From: Cryptomeria japonica
Taxonomy: Eukaryota > Streptophyta > Pinopsida > Cupressales > Cupressaceae
Direction: 5' to 3'
Length of the DNA stretch: 64,000 nt
NCBI RefSeq assembly: GCF_030272615.1
Contig: NC_081406.1
Location: 215,569,497 to 215,633,496 of the forward strand
This document shows positions 1 through 10,869 of this stretch, piece after piece. The translations under genes and the position numbers were made by a program. Position 1 is the stretch's first letter; each line of letters starts with the position of its first letter. Below the pieces are notes generated by a model. That model was given only the letters and a program-made list of their open reading frames with translations, was not told the DNA's origin and searched no databases.

Positions 1-2300
1 AAGACAAGTGATGCCAAGTTGCCAATTTGTAATGGTCTACCCCTATTTTGAAACCAATTTCTTTTGCACCTTTTCAACTATGCTTCTTGACAAACAATTT
101 ACTTGAATGCTCTACTACTAATTTTCAGTTTGTCTTTCTTGATTTTGTGAATGCCAATGTTTGTTTGTTGATACTTTTGAGATGGCATTTTGGCAAACAA
201 CATGCATGCACTGAAAGGGTTTCAATTTGGAATTGATAGTGCAGATATCACTTTATAATAATCAAGATTTGCATTCACTGAAATGATTTAAATAAACTAA
301 AGAGCAATATTCATGACTTACAAGTAATAAAAAAACTTACAAGGATGAGGCATATTCATTACTTACAAGTAATTAAAAAAATTACAAGGATGAGGCATAT
401 TCATAAATTTTGTAGTCCCACCTTGGATATCAACACTAGAAGCAACTCATATTGTTCGCGTACAGACAAGACAATATGGGGGTTCATTATACCCAACAAC
501 TTGTGGTGTTGTTGTTCGTGTTGGCTCTATTGGACCCTACAATTAAGATTCAATATACATTATTCAATAAGATTAACTATGCAACATAATGAAATATTGA
601 AAAGTGTGTTATCTTGTTGAGCTTCGCTTGGTTTTGAGAATAGTTTAATATTCTCTACTTAACAGGGCCAACCACATGAAGGTGGAAGCTCATTTGGCCC
701 CTCCCCCCCCTAAAATCACTCTAAATTCCCCATTAACATCTTATAACATTCATTCATTAATTCTTTCTACCATTAATAAAATATAGCATTCATTCATCAA
801 TATCACATTACATTGATTAACATTAATTAACACGCAACATTCATCAATATTAATTAACACATATCATCCATAACCATTAATTAGCACATAATTACATTCA
901 CTAACACATAAAAATCACTCATTATCAAATAAGTTAGATTACAATCATTTCTTTCTTTGTTTTTTCTTTGAAGCTATGAAAAGAATAAGTGGAACATCAG
1001 TTTCTTCATCATTTCCCCCCTCTGTAGATGTTCCGCCAACTACTCATGATCTCGATGTATGCCTAGTCCTATACTGAGGACAAGGACACTGAAGCGAACG
1101 GAGGTCCTCTGCAATAACAAAGAAATGGGTTAAATTCAATTTTTTTTTTATTATTGTTACAAGCATTTCATTAATTTAGAGAACATAATTGTTGTGCTCA
1201 TTACCTGATGGGGCCACATCATTTTGTGTAGCCTCAACCTCAACATGCTAAACACCCTCTAGATCATCTGGAGTTGAAATACTAAAGGTTACATTAATGT
1301 TGAACACCAATTGTAATTATATTTGTTTAAAGCAATAATAGTGGTCCTCTTTACCTGAGTGGGGAACATCGCGTTCTTGATGTTGTGTACCCAGATCATG
1401 CTCCACTTGCTCACCACCGACTACATGCTCTAAAATATTTTTAAAAAAGGTTACATTAATTACTACTCTAATTACAAATTAAGATGTTTAATTGTATTAA
1501 TAGATAAATAAATAAATTTGAATATCAAATGAATACCTCCACTACTGAGATGCACATCTAGACCTTCATGTGAAGGTGGTGTTTCATGATTAGCAGGCTG
1601 TATTCCAATGACATGCACATTGTTATAATTGCTTGCTTATTTAAAACAAATATAGTCACTTTATGTTGGAACTCAACATCAATTAGATTATTGGTAAAGT
1701 ATTCAATTTGAAACAACTTCCATTTAGCATATTTACCTATGTGATGGATGCACTCGAATGTTGTGTATGCCCACTCAATTCTCATAGCCAATCAGCCATG
1801 GCTGAATAGCCTTGCTGGTAGGCAATTCTCTTGTCATCTTCCGTGGGTGCTCTATTGAATTCAGAGCCCTGGATTTTTGCTTGGTAGCGTGAATTTTTCT
1901 TGCATTGTTTGATAAAAAAAAATGTTTTTAATTTATTAATATTTTGATGCAATATTTCATTTACATGAGATACTTACAATTCGTGCAGCAAGTTTCATGT
2001 AACCACCAGAGCCGAGTTTGTGTTGCCTATGCTTTTCTTGCCTTCCCTTGGTTTCCTTTGACGTGTCACTTAGTCTATAAAAAGTTTGAAATATGTTAGA
2101 TTATATAAATATAAAGAGTAATTAATTAGTACATAATTACATTCTTAATAGTATCCCGTACCTTCTTTTGGCGTCTAGTGGTGTTTTTCCTTTTTTCCTT
2201 TCAATTCTCTCCTTGGCATCCAAAATCAGGTCGTTCCACTCACTCACTAGAATCATGGGGGGACACTCATACTTTAGGTTCCTCTCCAAATGGGTCCTAT
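1..2300. repeat. Tandem duplication, copy 1 (3' end of the CACTA second gene)
   Basis: This stretch is repeated at 2727-4750 with high similarity; for example the segment at 48-236 recurs at 2774-2962. Copy 1 keeps a segment around 1500-1960 that copy 2 lacks. Its similarity to copy 2 stops near 2300, just after the codons for the Ptta exon. 2301-2726 is unique and shows no coding signal. The left part (700-910) is an AT-rich run of degenerate ATTAACACAT-type short repeats, probably the 3' untranslated or subterminal part of the transposon. Confidence 0.85.
943..2300 (-). pseudogene. Duplicate C-terminal exons of the Ptta/En/Spm-type gene
   Basis: Read on the minus strand, short exon-like blocks match those of copy 2. 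About 2300-2160 is the end of the main Ptta exon. About 2070-1980 encodes a stretch with HKLGSGGYMKLAAR, the conserved H-x-LGS motif seen near the end of Ptta/En/Spm transposase domains. About 1900-1795 is a following exon that copy 2 has lost, and about 1110-943 is the C-terminal exon, rich in basic residues. Copy 1 carries a TGA in the last exon where copy 2 reads CGA (Arg), so copy 1 is damaged there. The N-terminal part of the gene is absent, as expected for a partial tandem duplication. Exon limits are estimates from splice-like AG and GT signals. Confidence 0.55.
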
Positions 2301-2726
2301 TTCCACGAGGACATTTCCTCCCCCAAAACTGTTTGTTTTTGAAATGGGGACACCTTCAGAATATAGGGACTTGGATGGGACGTCCCCCTAATGCCCTAGT
2401 GCAATCCAATGCCATCATCTTTGAGACATCCCTAGGACATCCTTGAGAAGTTTGAGTTACTCCCAAGAGCCTCCTGACCATCCCAATAGCCCATAAGTGA
2501 TTTAAAAAAATCATAACTTTTTTTCAAACTCCATGCCCAAGGTCAAACCATCACAGCCTATGGGCCCCACTGAAACCCCACCAACTTTATAGAACTGCCT
2601 CCTATTTTTGTTTCAATTCACAAAAACAAAGCGCAAGAAGCTGACAATTATGAATGTGAGACTGAGAGTTGCAGGTGCCAGGTGAAAAAGTGAGAGTGCA
2701 GAGCAAGAGGGTTGAGGAGAAGTAAG

Positions 2727-4750
2727 AAGAGAAGTGATGCCAAGTTGCCAATTTGTAATGGTCTACCCCTATTTTGAAACCAATTTCTTTTGCACCTTTT
2801 CAACTATGCTTCTTGACAAATAGTTTACTTGAATGCTCTACTGCTAATTTTCAATTTGTCTTTCTTGATTTTGTGAATGCCAATGTTTGTTTGCTGATAC
2901 TTTTGAGATGGCATTTTGGCAAACAACATGCATTCACTGAAAGGGTTTCAATTTGGAATTGATAGTGCATATATCACTTTATAATAATCAAGATTTGCAT
3001 TCACTGAAATGATTTTGATCAACTAAAGAGCAATATTCATGACTTACAAGTAATAAAAAAGCTTACAAGGATGAGGCATATTCATTACTTACAAGTAATA
3101 AAAAAACTTACAAGGATGAGGCATATTCATAACTTTTGCAGTCCCACCTTGGATATCAACACTAGAAGCAACTCATATTGTTCGCATACAGACAAGACAA
3201 GTCTCCTGGATGAAAGAAAGTACTAGTTTTAATAATCTAATAAGTCGGGACAGTCAAGCTGGGGGAGATCTCGCTAATGAAGGAGAGACTACTCCTAAAT
3301 CCGAGGGTGAAGAATGGATAGCAGTTAGTTAGGGAAGGAAAGTTACCTTTATCTTCCTCCAGAGGCAAGCCCAGAAGTTCATTATACCGAGCAACTTGTG
3401 GTGTTGTTGTTCATGTTGGCTCTGTTGGACCCTGCAATTAAGATTCAATATACATTATTCAATAAGATTAACTATGCAACATAATGAAATATTTAAAAGT
3501 GTGTTATCTTGTTGAGCTTTTCTTGGTTTCGAGAATAGTTTAATATTCTCTACTTAACAGGGCCAACCATGTGAAGGTGGAAGCTCATTTGGCCCCTCCC
3601 CCCCCGAACATCACTCTAAATTCCCCATTAACATCTTATAACATTCATTCATTCTTTCTTTCTACCATTAATAAAATAAAGCATTCATTCATTAATATCC
3701 CATAACATTCATTAACACATAACATTGATTAACATTAATTAACATGCAACATGCAACATTCATCAATATTAATTAACACATATCATCCATAACCATTAAT
3801 TAGCACATAATTACATTCACTAGCACATAAAAATCACTCATTATCAAATAAGTTAGATTACAATAATTTCTTTCTTTGTTTTTTCTTTGAAGCTATGAAA
3901 AGAATAAGTGGAACATCAGTTTCTTCATCATTTCCCCCCTCTGTAGATGTTCCGCCAACTACTCGTGATCTTGATGTATGCCTAGTCCTATATTGAGGAC
4001 AAGGACACTGAAGCGAACGGGGGTCCTCTGCAATAACAAAGAAATGGGTTAAATTCAATTTTTTGTTTATTATTGTTACAAGTATTTCATTAATTTAGAG
4101 AACATAATTGTTGTGCTCTTTACCTGATGGGGCCACATCATTTTGTGTAGCCTCAACCTCAACATGCTGAACACCCTCTAGATCATCTAGAGTTGAAATA
4201 CTAAAGGTTACATTAATGTTGAACACCAATTGCAATTATATTTGTTTAAAGAAATAATAGTGGTCCTCTTTACTTGAGTGGGGAACATCATGTTATTGAT
4301 GTTGTGTACCCAGATCATGCTCCACTTGCTCACCACCGACTACATGCTCTAAAATATTAACAAAAAAGGTTACATTAATTTCTACTCTAATTACAAATTT
4401 AGATGGCAATATTTCATTTACATGAGATACTTACAATTCATGCAGCAATTTTCATGTAACCACCAGAGCCGAGTTTGTGTTGCCCATGCTTTTCTTGCCT
4501 TCCCTTGGTTGCCTTTGACCTGTCACTCAGTGTATAAAAAGTTTGAAATATGTTAGATGATATAAGTATAAAGAGTAATAAATTAGTACATAATTACATT
4601 CTTAATAGTATCTCATACCTTCTTGTAGCATCTAGTGGTGTATTTCCTTTTTTCCTTTCAATTCTTTCCTTGGCATCCAAAATCAGGTCCTTCCACTCAC
4701 TCTTTGGAATCATGGGAGGACGCTCGTACTTTAGGTTCCTCTGCAAATAG
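2727..4750. repeat. Tandem duplication, copy 2
   Basis: Second copy of 1-2300, joined on its right to the rest of the gene, so this is the copy in the original context. Compared with copy 1 it carries about 175 extra bases (about 3201-3375) and lacks about 450 bases around copy-1 positions 1500-1960. Confidence 0.85.
3201..3375. other. About 175-bp segment present only in copy 2
   Basis: Copy 1 reads directly from the GACAAGACAA flank to TTCATTATACC with only a few bases between; copy 2 has about 175 bp of extra sequence there. I see no terminal inverted repeat or clean target duplication and no recognised family. It could be a small insertion in copy 2 or a deletion from copy 1. Confidence 0.5.
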
Positions 4751-6328
4751 GTCCTGTATTGGTCCCTCACAAACTTTAGATATGTGGTAGCTTTTTCAAG
4801 GAGCTTGGTTTTGTCAAAGGTGTCATTTCCAAACCACTCAACCATTTGGTTTGTCAATTCATCTGTTAACCTTTTTTCTTGGTCATTCCACCTTTTCAAG
4901 CAAAAACAAACCTGTTAGATTTAGAAATGAACTGAAGCTACATTTATTACACTTCAAGAAATGGATCAAAGGAAAACTGTTCTCTCATTGATATGAAATC
5001 AAAAGTGGATTAGGATAGTTCACATATGATGTACCACCTTTTATGTATGGTGGGTCCAAATATCTGCAATGCAATGTCACTAAGATGTTTATAGAAAATA
5101 TCATTGCCTGAAAAAAATTCATGGGATCATTAGTCCAAAACGAGTGATCATAAAGTAAATTACAATTAGAGTATATATAATAATAATTTTAAAGTACCTG
5201 GAACCTTTTGTATCTTTAAGGGAATCATTTCTTTGTCGCTTACCACCAATGTGGCCTGCAACATTCCCATACTAGCAATACGAGAAGATCCAAGAAATGA
5301 TGGTATGTTATCAGTAGTAGTCGCCTCTGGCACATCCGCATGTGCATCTCCTCCTGCAAAAAATGAATCCACTATGAAATGGCATTAGAATTCAAGAAAG
5401 AACACTTGAAGGGAAATAAACACATGACAGAAGATAGAGCAAAAGAGGGATCTACCAACAGTGGGCAGGCCAATATGACATTCACTAGAGGATGTCTGCA
5501 TGCTACGTGTTGCCAACATTGCAGTTAGCAATACAGTTGAGGGTAACCTCTGATGAGGCGGCGGTGACATTTTCACAGTAACTTTGACAACACTTAAAGA
5601 ATAATACATTAAATATATCAAACATTAAATATATGAAAAGTGCAAGAATTGTAAACAAGGATGAACCTTTATTTTGAAAATTGACAGTATCAAGTATGAT
5701 GTGTTTTGGGTACTTAGAGTGATAAGCCAAGCAAGTGATAATACAAGAAAATTGTCATCACCTGAAGATCCTACAACACCTTGATCGTGGGAATGACTTT
5801 GATGAGGGTGGATAAATTGTTGTAAAAACAATATGTACACATTTTAGTTAATGACATAAAAGAGAATAAAATATAAACCATTATTGAACTTTTTTTATAA
5901 TTAAAGCTTTCATTACTACTTACTTGCAAGTTTGTTATCCGAAGCAATAATTCCACCCTCTCTCATATCTCACTAGTAATAGGATGCACGATTGCCAAAG
6001 CAACAATCTCTTTTCTAATTTTTCTAAGAGGCATTTTAAAGAATTTCATAAGGTGTGTGGGATCTTTAGGGTCATTATCACTTAACCCTAATGATTCCAC
6101 ATCCCTAGAAAGGTTCTCAGGTACTACAACTCCCTTTCCCTTTGCCCGAACATCCGTCTGTGTCAAGAATATCCTTAACAATTACAAAATTAGTATAAAT
6201 AACTAAAAAAAAGAACATAATAATCTAACAGTTTGCTTCTATCTAATTTGTACAATTACAATGAGGTTTACCTGCTCGGTAGAAGTGTCACAAGCTACAT
6301 CCCTGTCTGCGATATGTGATGGATCCAT
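3858..6328 (-). pseudogene. Ptta/En/Spm-type (TNPA-like) part of the CACTA second gene, multi-exon
   Basis: Minus-strand exon-like blocks in order: 6328-6272 (begins ANMDPSHIAD after a TCATAG acceptor and ends in CAG before GTAAAC); about 6181-5945; a short block near 5820-5765; about 5590-5460; 5372-5166; about 5110-4970; 4899-4594; about 4540-4435; and about 4030-3858 with the stop. The 4594-4899 block is the most diagnostic. It has the KRWNDQ, LLEKATTYLKF and RPPMIPKSEWKDLI pattern and is followed in the next exon by HKLGSGGYMK, the layout of the plant Ptta/En/Spm transposase family (Transposase_24-like). Such second proteins of CACTA elements bind subterminal repeats. Several blocks contain stops (for example after ITSEI near 5965), so the gene is decayed. 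Exon joins are inferred; the domain call is fairly firm. Confidence 0.6.
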
Positions 6329-6469
6329 GTTGGCCTATGACAAAGAAAAAATATAAAAAATGTTAGCGAAATTAAATCAATAGACTTAGCAAAAAAACTT
6401 CATAATAAAATGGTATATTGGATTCATTAATTGGAGGTTAGTTAATTTAAATGGTATATAGTACGTACC

Positions 6470-6848
6470 ACCCCCATGATATTAACTTTATTTGTATCTA
6501 TACGATTCAAACTATAATCGATTAGAAGCTCTTCGCCTACACTTATTGATTTTATCACACATACAAATAGACGATTTCCCTCACGTGCCTCAAATATGCA
6601 ATTGGGTTGTTTATTAGTTGACCCAAGTCGCGTACTATTTATAAAACTTGCAATATTCCTTATTGCTTTTGGCTAGCCATCAATGTATACAGCCACTTGT
6701 TTACTTTGGTCATTTTCTTTCTATTGTATATAATTTGCTAACAGTGCATACCTACGCATACTTTTTTAATATTTAACAATCTGCATCGAATGATTGTAAT
6801 TGTAACAAGGTCCAACAAACTCCATCAATTTAGCAACTCTATTGTAAC
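6470..6848 (-). pseudogene. SET domain, C-terminal half (separated from its N-terminal half by element A)
   Basis: On the minus strand, reading leftward from the LTR junction at 6848, the frame continues directly from the SET fragment across the target duplication and gives KLMEFVGPCYNYN. After a frame change it gives RNIASFINSTRLGS, QPNCIFEAREGNRLFVCVI and GEELLIDYSLNRI. These correspond to the SET-domain N/H motif (RNIA-x-FINS, compare N-x-ARFINHSC), the PNC segment, and the C-terminal GEEL-x-x-DY motif. SET domains are lysine methyltransferases acting mostly on histones. There is one stop (TAG) before the RNIA motif and at least one frameshift or unrecognised intron, so this copy is not functional. 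The segment ends in GGGGTG followed by GTACGT, a good donor site that would splice into the 6328 exon. Confidence 0.75.
6844..6848. other. Target-site duplication, left (GTAAC)
   Basis: GTAAC sits directly left of the LTR start TGTAGACACCC. The same five bases occur at 8352-8356 immediately after the LTR end GATGCTACA. Five bp is the usual duplication size for Ty3/gypsy insertion. It falls inside a SET-gene codon run, and the reading frame resumes across it. Confidence 0.85.
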
Positions 6849-8351
6849 TGTAGACACCCAAAAATGGTCAACGCTTGCGAAGTCATACTTTAACATTTGC
6901 GCACTACCTCATTTTAGGTTTTTTGCGTCGCATTAACATTTCTCCTATGTCACGCACTTGATTTTTATCATTTGCGAGCATCGAGTCATTCTTCTACATT
7001 CTTCATTCATCTCGCATTCAAATTTGGTCTTGTCGACAACACTATCCAGTCATGATTTGGATCGATCTTATCTTGTTGCATCAATGTCTGTGCTAATTTG
7101 TCATCATTTTGGACATCATCAATCCTAATTAGGGTTTTGTCCTCTTATCAATCTTATCATTTTGGGCATCGTCAATCCTAATTAGGGTTTTGTCCTCTTT
7201 TCAATCTTGTCATCATGCGATCGATTTGTCATCGATCATTGTCATTGATCGTGGTCATTTTCAATCTTGTCATCTTGCAATCTATTTTGTCATCAATCCT
7301 TGTCCTCTTGTCAATTTTGTCATTTTGCGATCATTTCGCTATCGATCATTATCTATCTCAATTATGTCAATTTGGATCAATTTGTCATTGTTCCTCGTCA
7401 ATTGGTGCATTTATCAATCAAATCATTTAATCAGAATCATGATCGAATCAATTATCTTCAATTAAGACCTAATTGTCATTCTCATTGCTAATTCATCTTC
7501 TAGGGTTTCATGATTTAATCATTTAACCTTGTGTGTCATTTCTTCCTTTAGGATTAATAAATTATTTATTTATCCTAAGTCTTCTTGTCACAATTAAATG
7601 TTCATTTAATTGGCTAATTATTCCTCCTTGTGAATTAATTAATAAATGAAAGATTATTAATTAATTTACCTAATTTTCTCATTTTCTAATTTCCTAATTT
7701 CTAATTTTCATTATTTCCTAATTTCTAATTTCCACCTATTTTCTAAATTCCTAATTTTAATTTTCCTAATTCCTAATTAACTTGTCTCTAGTTTTCCCTA
7801 GTTTTGTGCTTCATGCGTCATACTCTTGGCATAGCAAGATGTCATAAGGTTCTAGTTCTCTAAGCTTTGCATTGGCAATATGTCATAATTCATGACATAG
7901 AAGGTGTCATAACCTTCTTCTTTCCACTCAATTGTGCCATTTTTGAAATTAATTGCTTCTAATATCCATATCATGCTAATTTGTTCATTTCTCCAATTTC
8001 TCTATAAACTGGATGATCTTCATCAATAATTAATAATTCCTATTAGACTATCGAACTTATGCTTCTAGTACTCTTGAGCTTTTCATCAAAGTCAATCTTT
8101 CTTTCAATTGTATGTGCACTTGTAGGTGAGATCCACAAATTCATTTGAAGAGGAAAGAAGAACAATGGAGTCACATGGAAGAAGCATCCAAATCGTCATC
8201 TGGTTTGCATGATATTTGCTTTTGAATGCTTTGTTTTTATGTCTCTATTGAGTGTGCTTAGGATTAGATCATTGCAATGTGTGATTGAGCTAATAATGAA
8301 TAATATGTCCTTTTATATATTGCTTTGATGATTCCTAATTCCGATGCTACA
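6849..8351 (+). mobile_element. Left LTR of element A family (1503 bp)
   Basis: It starts TGTAGACACCCAAAAATGG and ends GATGCTACA (TG...CA), bounded by GTAAC on both sides. It matches 23351-24884 with about 20 substitutions by eye, plus an extra stretch of about 35 bp in the right copy and a 4-bp loss there. A TATA-like CTATAAACTG lies at 8002-8011. The interior is rich in TTGTCAT-type short repeats, contains two copies of a unit of about 54 bp with CTAATTAGGGTTTTGTCC (around 7117-7200), and has a CTAATTTCTAATTT-rich stretch near 7670-7790. Because GTAAC and SET-gene sequence follow it directly, with no primer-binding site, it looks locally like a solo LTR. Confidence 0.9.
8002..8011 (+). promoter_or_regulatory. 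TATA-like box of the left LTR
   Basis: CTATAAACTG about 350 bp before the LTR end. The right LTR has the same position with CTATAAATTG (24535-24544). It is consistent with the start of an R region, but there is no transcript evidence. Confidence 0.5.
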
Positions 8352-8356
8352 GTAAC
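8352..8356. other. Target-site duplication, right (GTAAC)
   Basis: Exact repeat of 6844-6848. The right-hand counterpart of this site after the other LTR reads ATAAC (24885-24889), one base different. Confidence 0.85.
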
Positions 8357-9027
8357 AGACCTTTATGTCGTCCATGGAAAATAAGCCTAAACCATGTAAC
8401 GACGAAGGTGCTATGTGATATATCCTATCATTAACACAAAAATTGGTGTTTATTGGAGGAAGTTCCTTGGGCACCCATTGTTTCTGTGGATGTCTATACC
8501 TCAGTGGCACCTCAATGTCGTCTTTGGTCTCATCATCATTAGAACATGACCCCCCTTGAGCAAGGAAAAATTTCATGCGTTTATTGAATTTTCTTCTAAT
8601 CTTTTGACCTCTTGTTGATCTCCCTATTATAGACCTACTACATGTGTCACTTTCATTTTCTATTCTTGCATTTTCCTCACTCGATGAAGATAGATTTGAC
8701 AAATACCTATTTGGGGGTACCTGCACTCCATGAAATGAGAGAGTTAATTGGTAATGAGAGAGAAATTTTGCAAATGAGTGTAATGTTGATGAAGAAGTTA
8801 GTCCTAAAGTTGATTTTGGGATGAAAATTGGAATAAGTCCAACCGAGGCCTCAAGTGTTGATAACTGTATTAGATTTGCTACTAATGTCGAGGTTTGAAA
8901 AACTGAGGAAGTTTGTTTTCCAAGTAATTTAAAAAAAAAAATTGTTTCTATAGGGTGTATTGACTAGTTATACCTGTCCATCCATGAGACTGTGCAAGAT
9001 CCTCGTCAAAAGGGTTCAGGGTCTTGT
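8357..9027 (-). pseudogene. SET-gene N-terminal half, extra copy
   Basis: This 671-bp block repeats 24890-25560 with about a dozen substitutions. On the minus strand it encodes a basic region, then KELPPINTNFCVNDRIY, then SSLHGLGLFSMD, which matches the start of SET domains (S-x-HGxGLFA). After a few more residues the frame runs into the LTR. Upstream is a GT...AG intron-like segment (about 8730-8965) and a short exon. The match to the right copy stops exactly at 9027, where leader sequence of element A begins. This copy lacks the natural upstream exons, so it is the duplicated one. Confidence 0.8.
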
Positions 9028-10869
9028 GTAAAGTCCAGAACAGAGGTGAAAAATGCAGTGTTTACTTGAAATTTTTGGTGTTTTTGCATTCTGTTTTCTG
9101 TGCTTTGGATTTTGGTACTAATTATTTGTGCAAAATCTTGGCATACGCATGGAAAAGAATACAAATCAAACTACTAACATGTGTTATGCAGAATCGATGG
9201 TCAAAGACAACAAATCAAACCTCTAACTTGGGTTTTGCAGGTTGCCTTAGAGAAACAACCAAACTGTGTGTTTGAGATTTTTAATTAGGCACTTAGTGAT
9301 TTATAAATAGGTGGGAATAAACATTTGTTTTCTTTGATTGTTAAGTGTGACATTGGAGTAGGAGAGTATGCTCTCATCCTTCTTAGGGTGATCAGAAATC
9401 CAGATCTTCAATACCATGCTTGTTTGTTGAGTGTGTGTCTCCTTTAGAGGGTCTGCCTTCCCGACCACTTTGCTTTAGCAAGCAAGTGATAATCGTGAGA
9501 AGGGAATGACCCAAAGTGAGTACGGCTAGAATTCCTTGGCATTCTAACTCACTATAAAAAAATACCCGATGAGCGAAAGCTTTGAAGGAAGTGTTACGTG
9601 GGAATTGCAGTTACTTGGGAAGTGATGCCCCTTGAAACTCTTTCTCATATCAACATCTAAGTAGGGCCTTTTGGTCTAAATCGTGCTTGCACGACTACAT
9701 TTGTTCGGTATCTTGATGGGCTTAATGTCTCAATCATGCTTGCATGACATCAAGGAGTAATGCTTAACAAAAATCCTTACTAAACACCTTGTTTTTAGAG
9801 GCCAAAAACCCTTCTAGTTGCTTGAGAAGGACAAATTCGGATACTTGGAAGAGATACTAAGTTTGCCATGGGGAGATTCCATGGGGACTGATGCTTGGCT
9901 GCCCTGAGAAGTGAGTGCCGTGGATGGGAGCCCGTGGGGTCAAGCATCTATCTATTCTCCTTGAATCCCATAATGAGTCTACCTCTCAAGTACCTAATGT
10001 CTTTGCCTACCATAAGAAATGTGGAAATGAGCATGATTGTCTTGAGTCTAAGTTGCAATATCTTGTATTCTTTGATTGTCAAAAGTTGAATTGCATCCCA
10101 TTTCAAAAGCAAAACACATTGATCCAACATAAGATTTAAACACAAGAGACATTCATCCAACAAAAGTTCAACAAGGTTCAAAGGACATCTTCAAACATGA
10201 TGATCCAACATTGTTCCAAATCTTGTTTTAACATTCATGTCACTTGCATTTAGGTTCATCCTAGGTTGCATCTTGCAAATTCATTGTCAAGTACCAAGGT
10301 TGGGTTTCACCTAGGTCATACTCCTTTTGCATATCAATAAGAGTCATCCACTTGCATGTGTCCTCTTGCATTAGAGTCATATCATTGTCATACATTTATA
10401 TTTGCATACCTTAGGTCTCTTCATCAAGCTTAGGTCATTATCACATCATATTAGGGTCATTTGCATATTAATTGTCCTTTTGCATATAGTGTCAAACTGA
10501 GGTCTTGTCATACTTGAGTAATCCAAATCTTTGATAAACCCCAAGTCATTGTTAGGAGGTCTAGACCTTATCAAATCTTTTGTCCTTTTGTCATCAATAT
10601 CATTTCATCAAACCTAGCTTAGTATCCAAGCATATAGGGGAGACATTGTCATCTTGTCTTTTATCACTTAAGTCCTTTTGTCCTTTGAGGTCTAGACATC
10701 ATTCCAATTTCCTAAGGGTCTCTTTTATATTTGCATTCATAAGTTTGTCAAAATCTTCAAAAACAACCAAAAACATAGGTTGCATTTGCATCTATTTAGT
10801 TTGCATTTAGTTGCATAATCATATATTATCCTTCAAAAATTCCAAAAACATTGCATTTGCATAAGTGAC
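9028..10869 (+). other. Truncated untranslated leader of element A
   Basis: No coding signal. It contains a TATA-like TTATAAATAG at 9301-9310 and, at about 9440-9570, a block with CTTTAGAGGGTCTGCCTTCC followed by GGGAATGACCCAAAGTGAG. Similar blocks occur on the minus strand in elements B (about 35330-35600) and C (about 55290-55380), so this is a conserved leader segment. From about 10200 the sequence is a pyrimidine-rich run full of TTGCAT, CTTTTGTC and TCATTG-type words. No primer-binding site was found. Confidence 0.6.

Noticed and set aside
48-236. 62-residue ORF repeated at 2774-2962
   Set aside because: It is repeated because the DNA is duplicated; it lies in the 3' flank of the transposon gene, has no known motif and is on the opposite strand to the genes.
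6849-9027. Reading the whole 2.18-kb repeat as one long LTR that contains a captured SET fragment
   Set aside because: TG...CA ends with GTAAC on both sides at 6849-8351, and the SET reading frame resuming left of 6848, show the LTR is 1503 bp and the SET part is flanking target DNA.
9028-9310. A second LTR starting TGTGTAAAGTCC at 9025 with a TATA-like box at 9301
   Set aside because: No second copy in the window, no CA end with primer site, and the following sequence is leader shared with elements B and C.
9530-9560. TTGGCATTC as a possible primer-binding site of element A
   Set aside because: It lies inside the conserved leader block, far from any LTR end, and does not match the sites of elements B and C.
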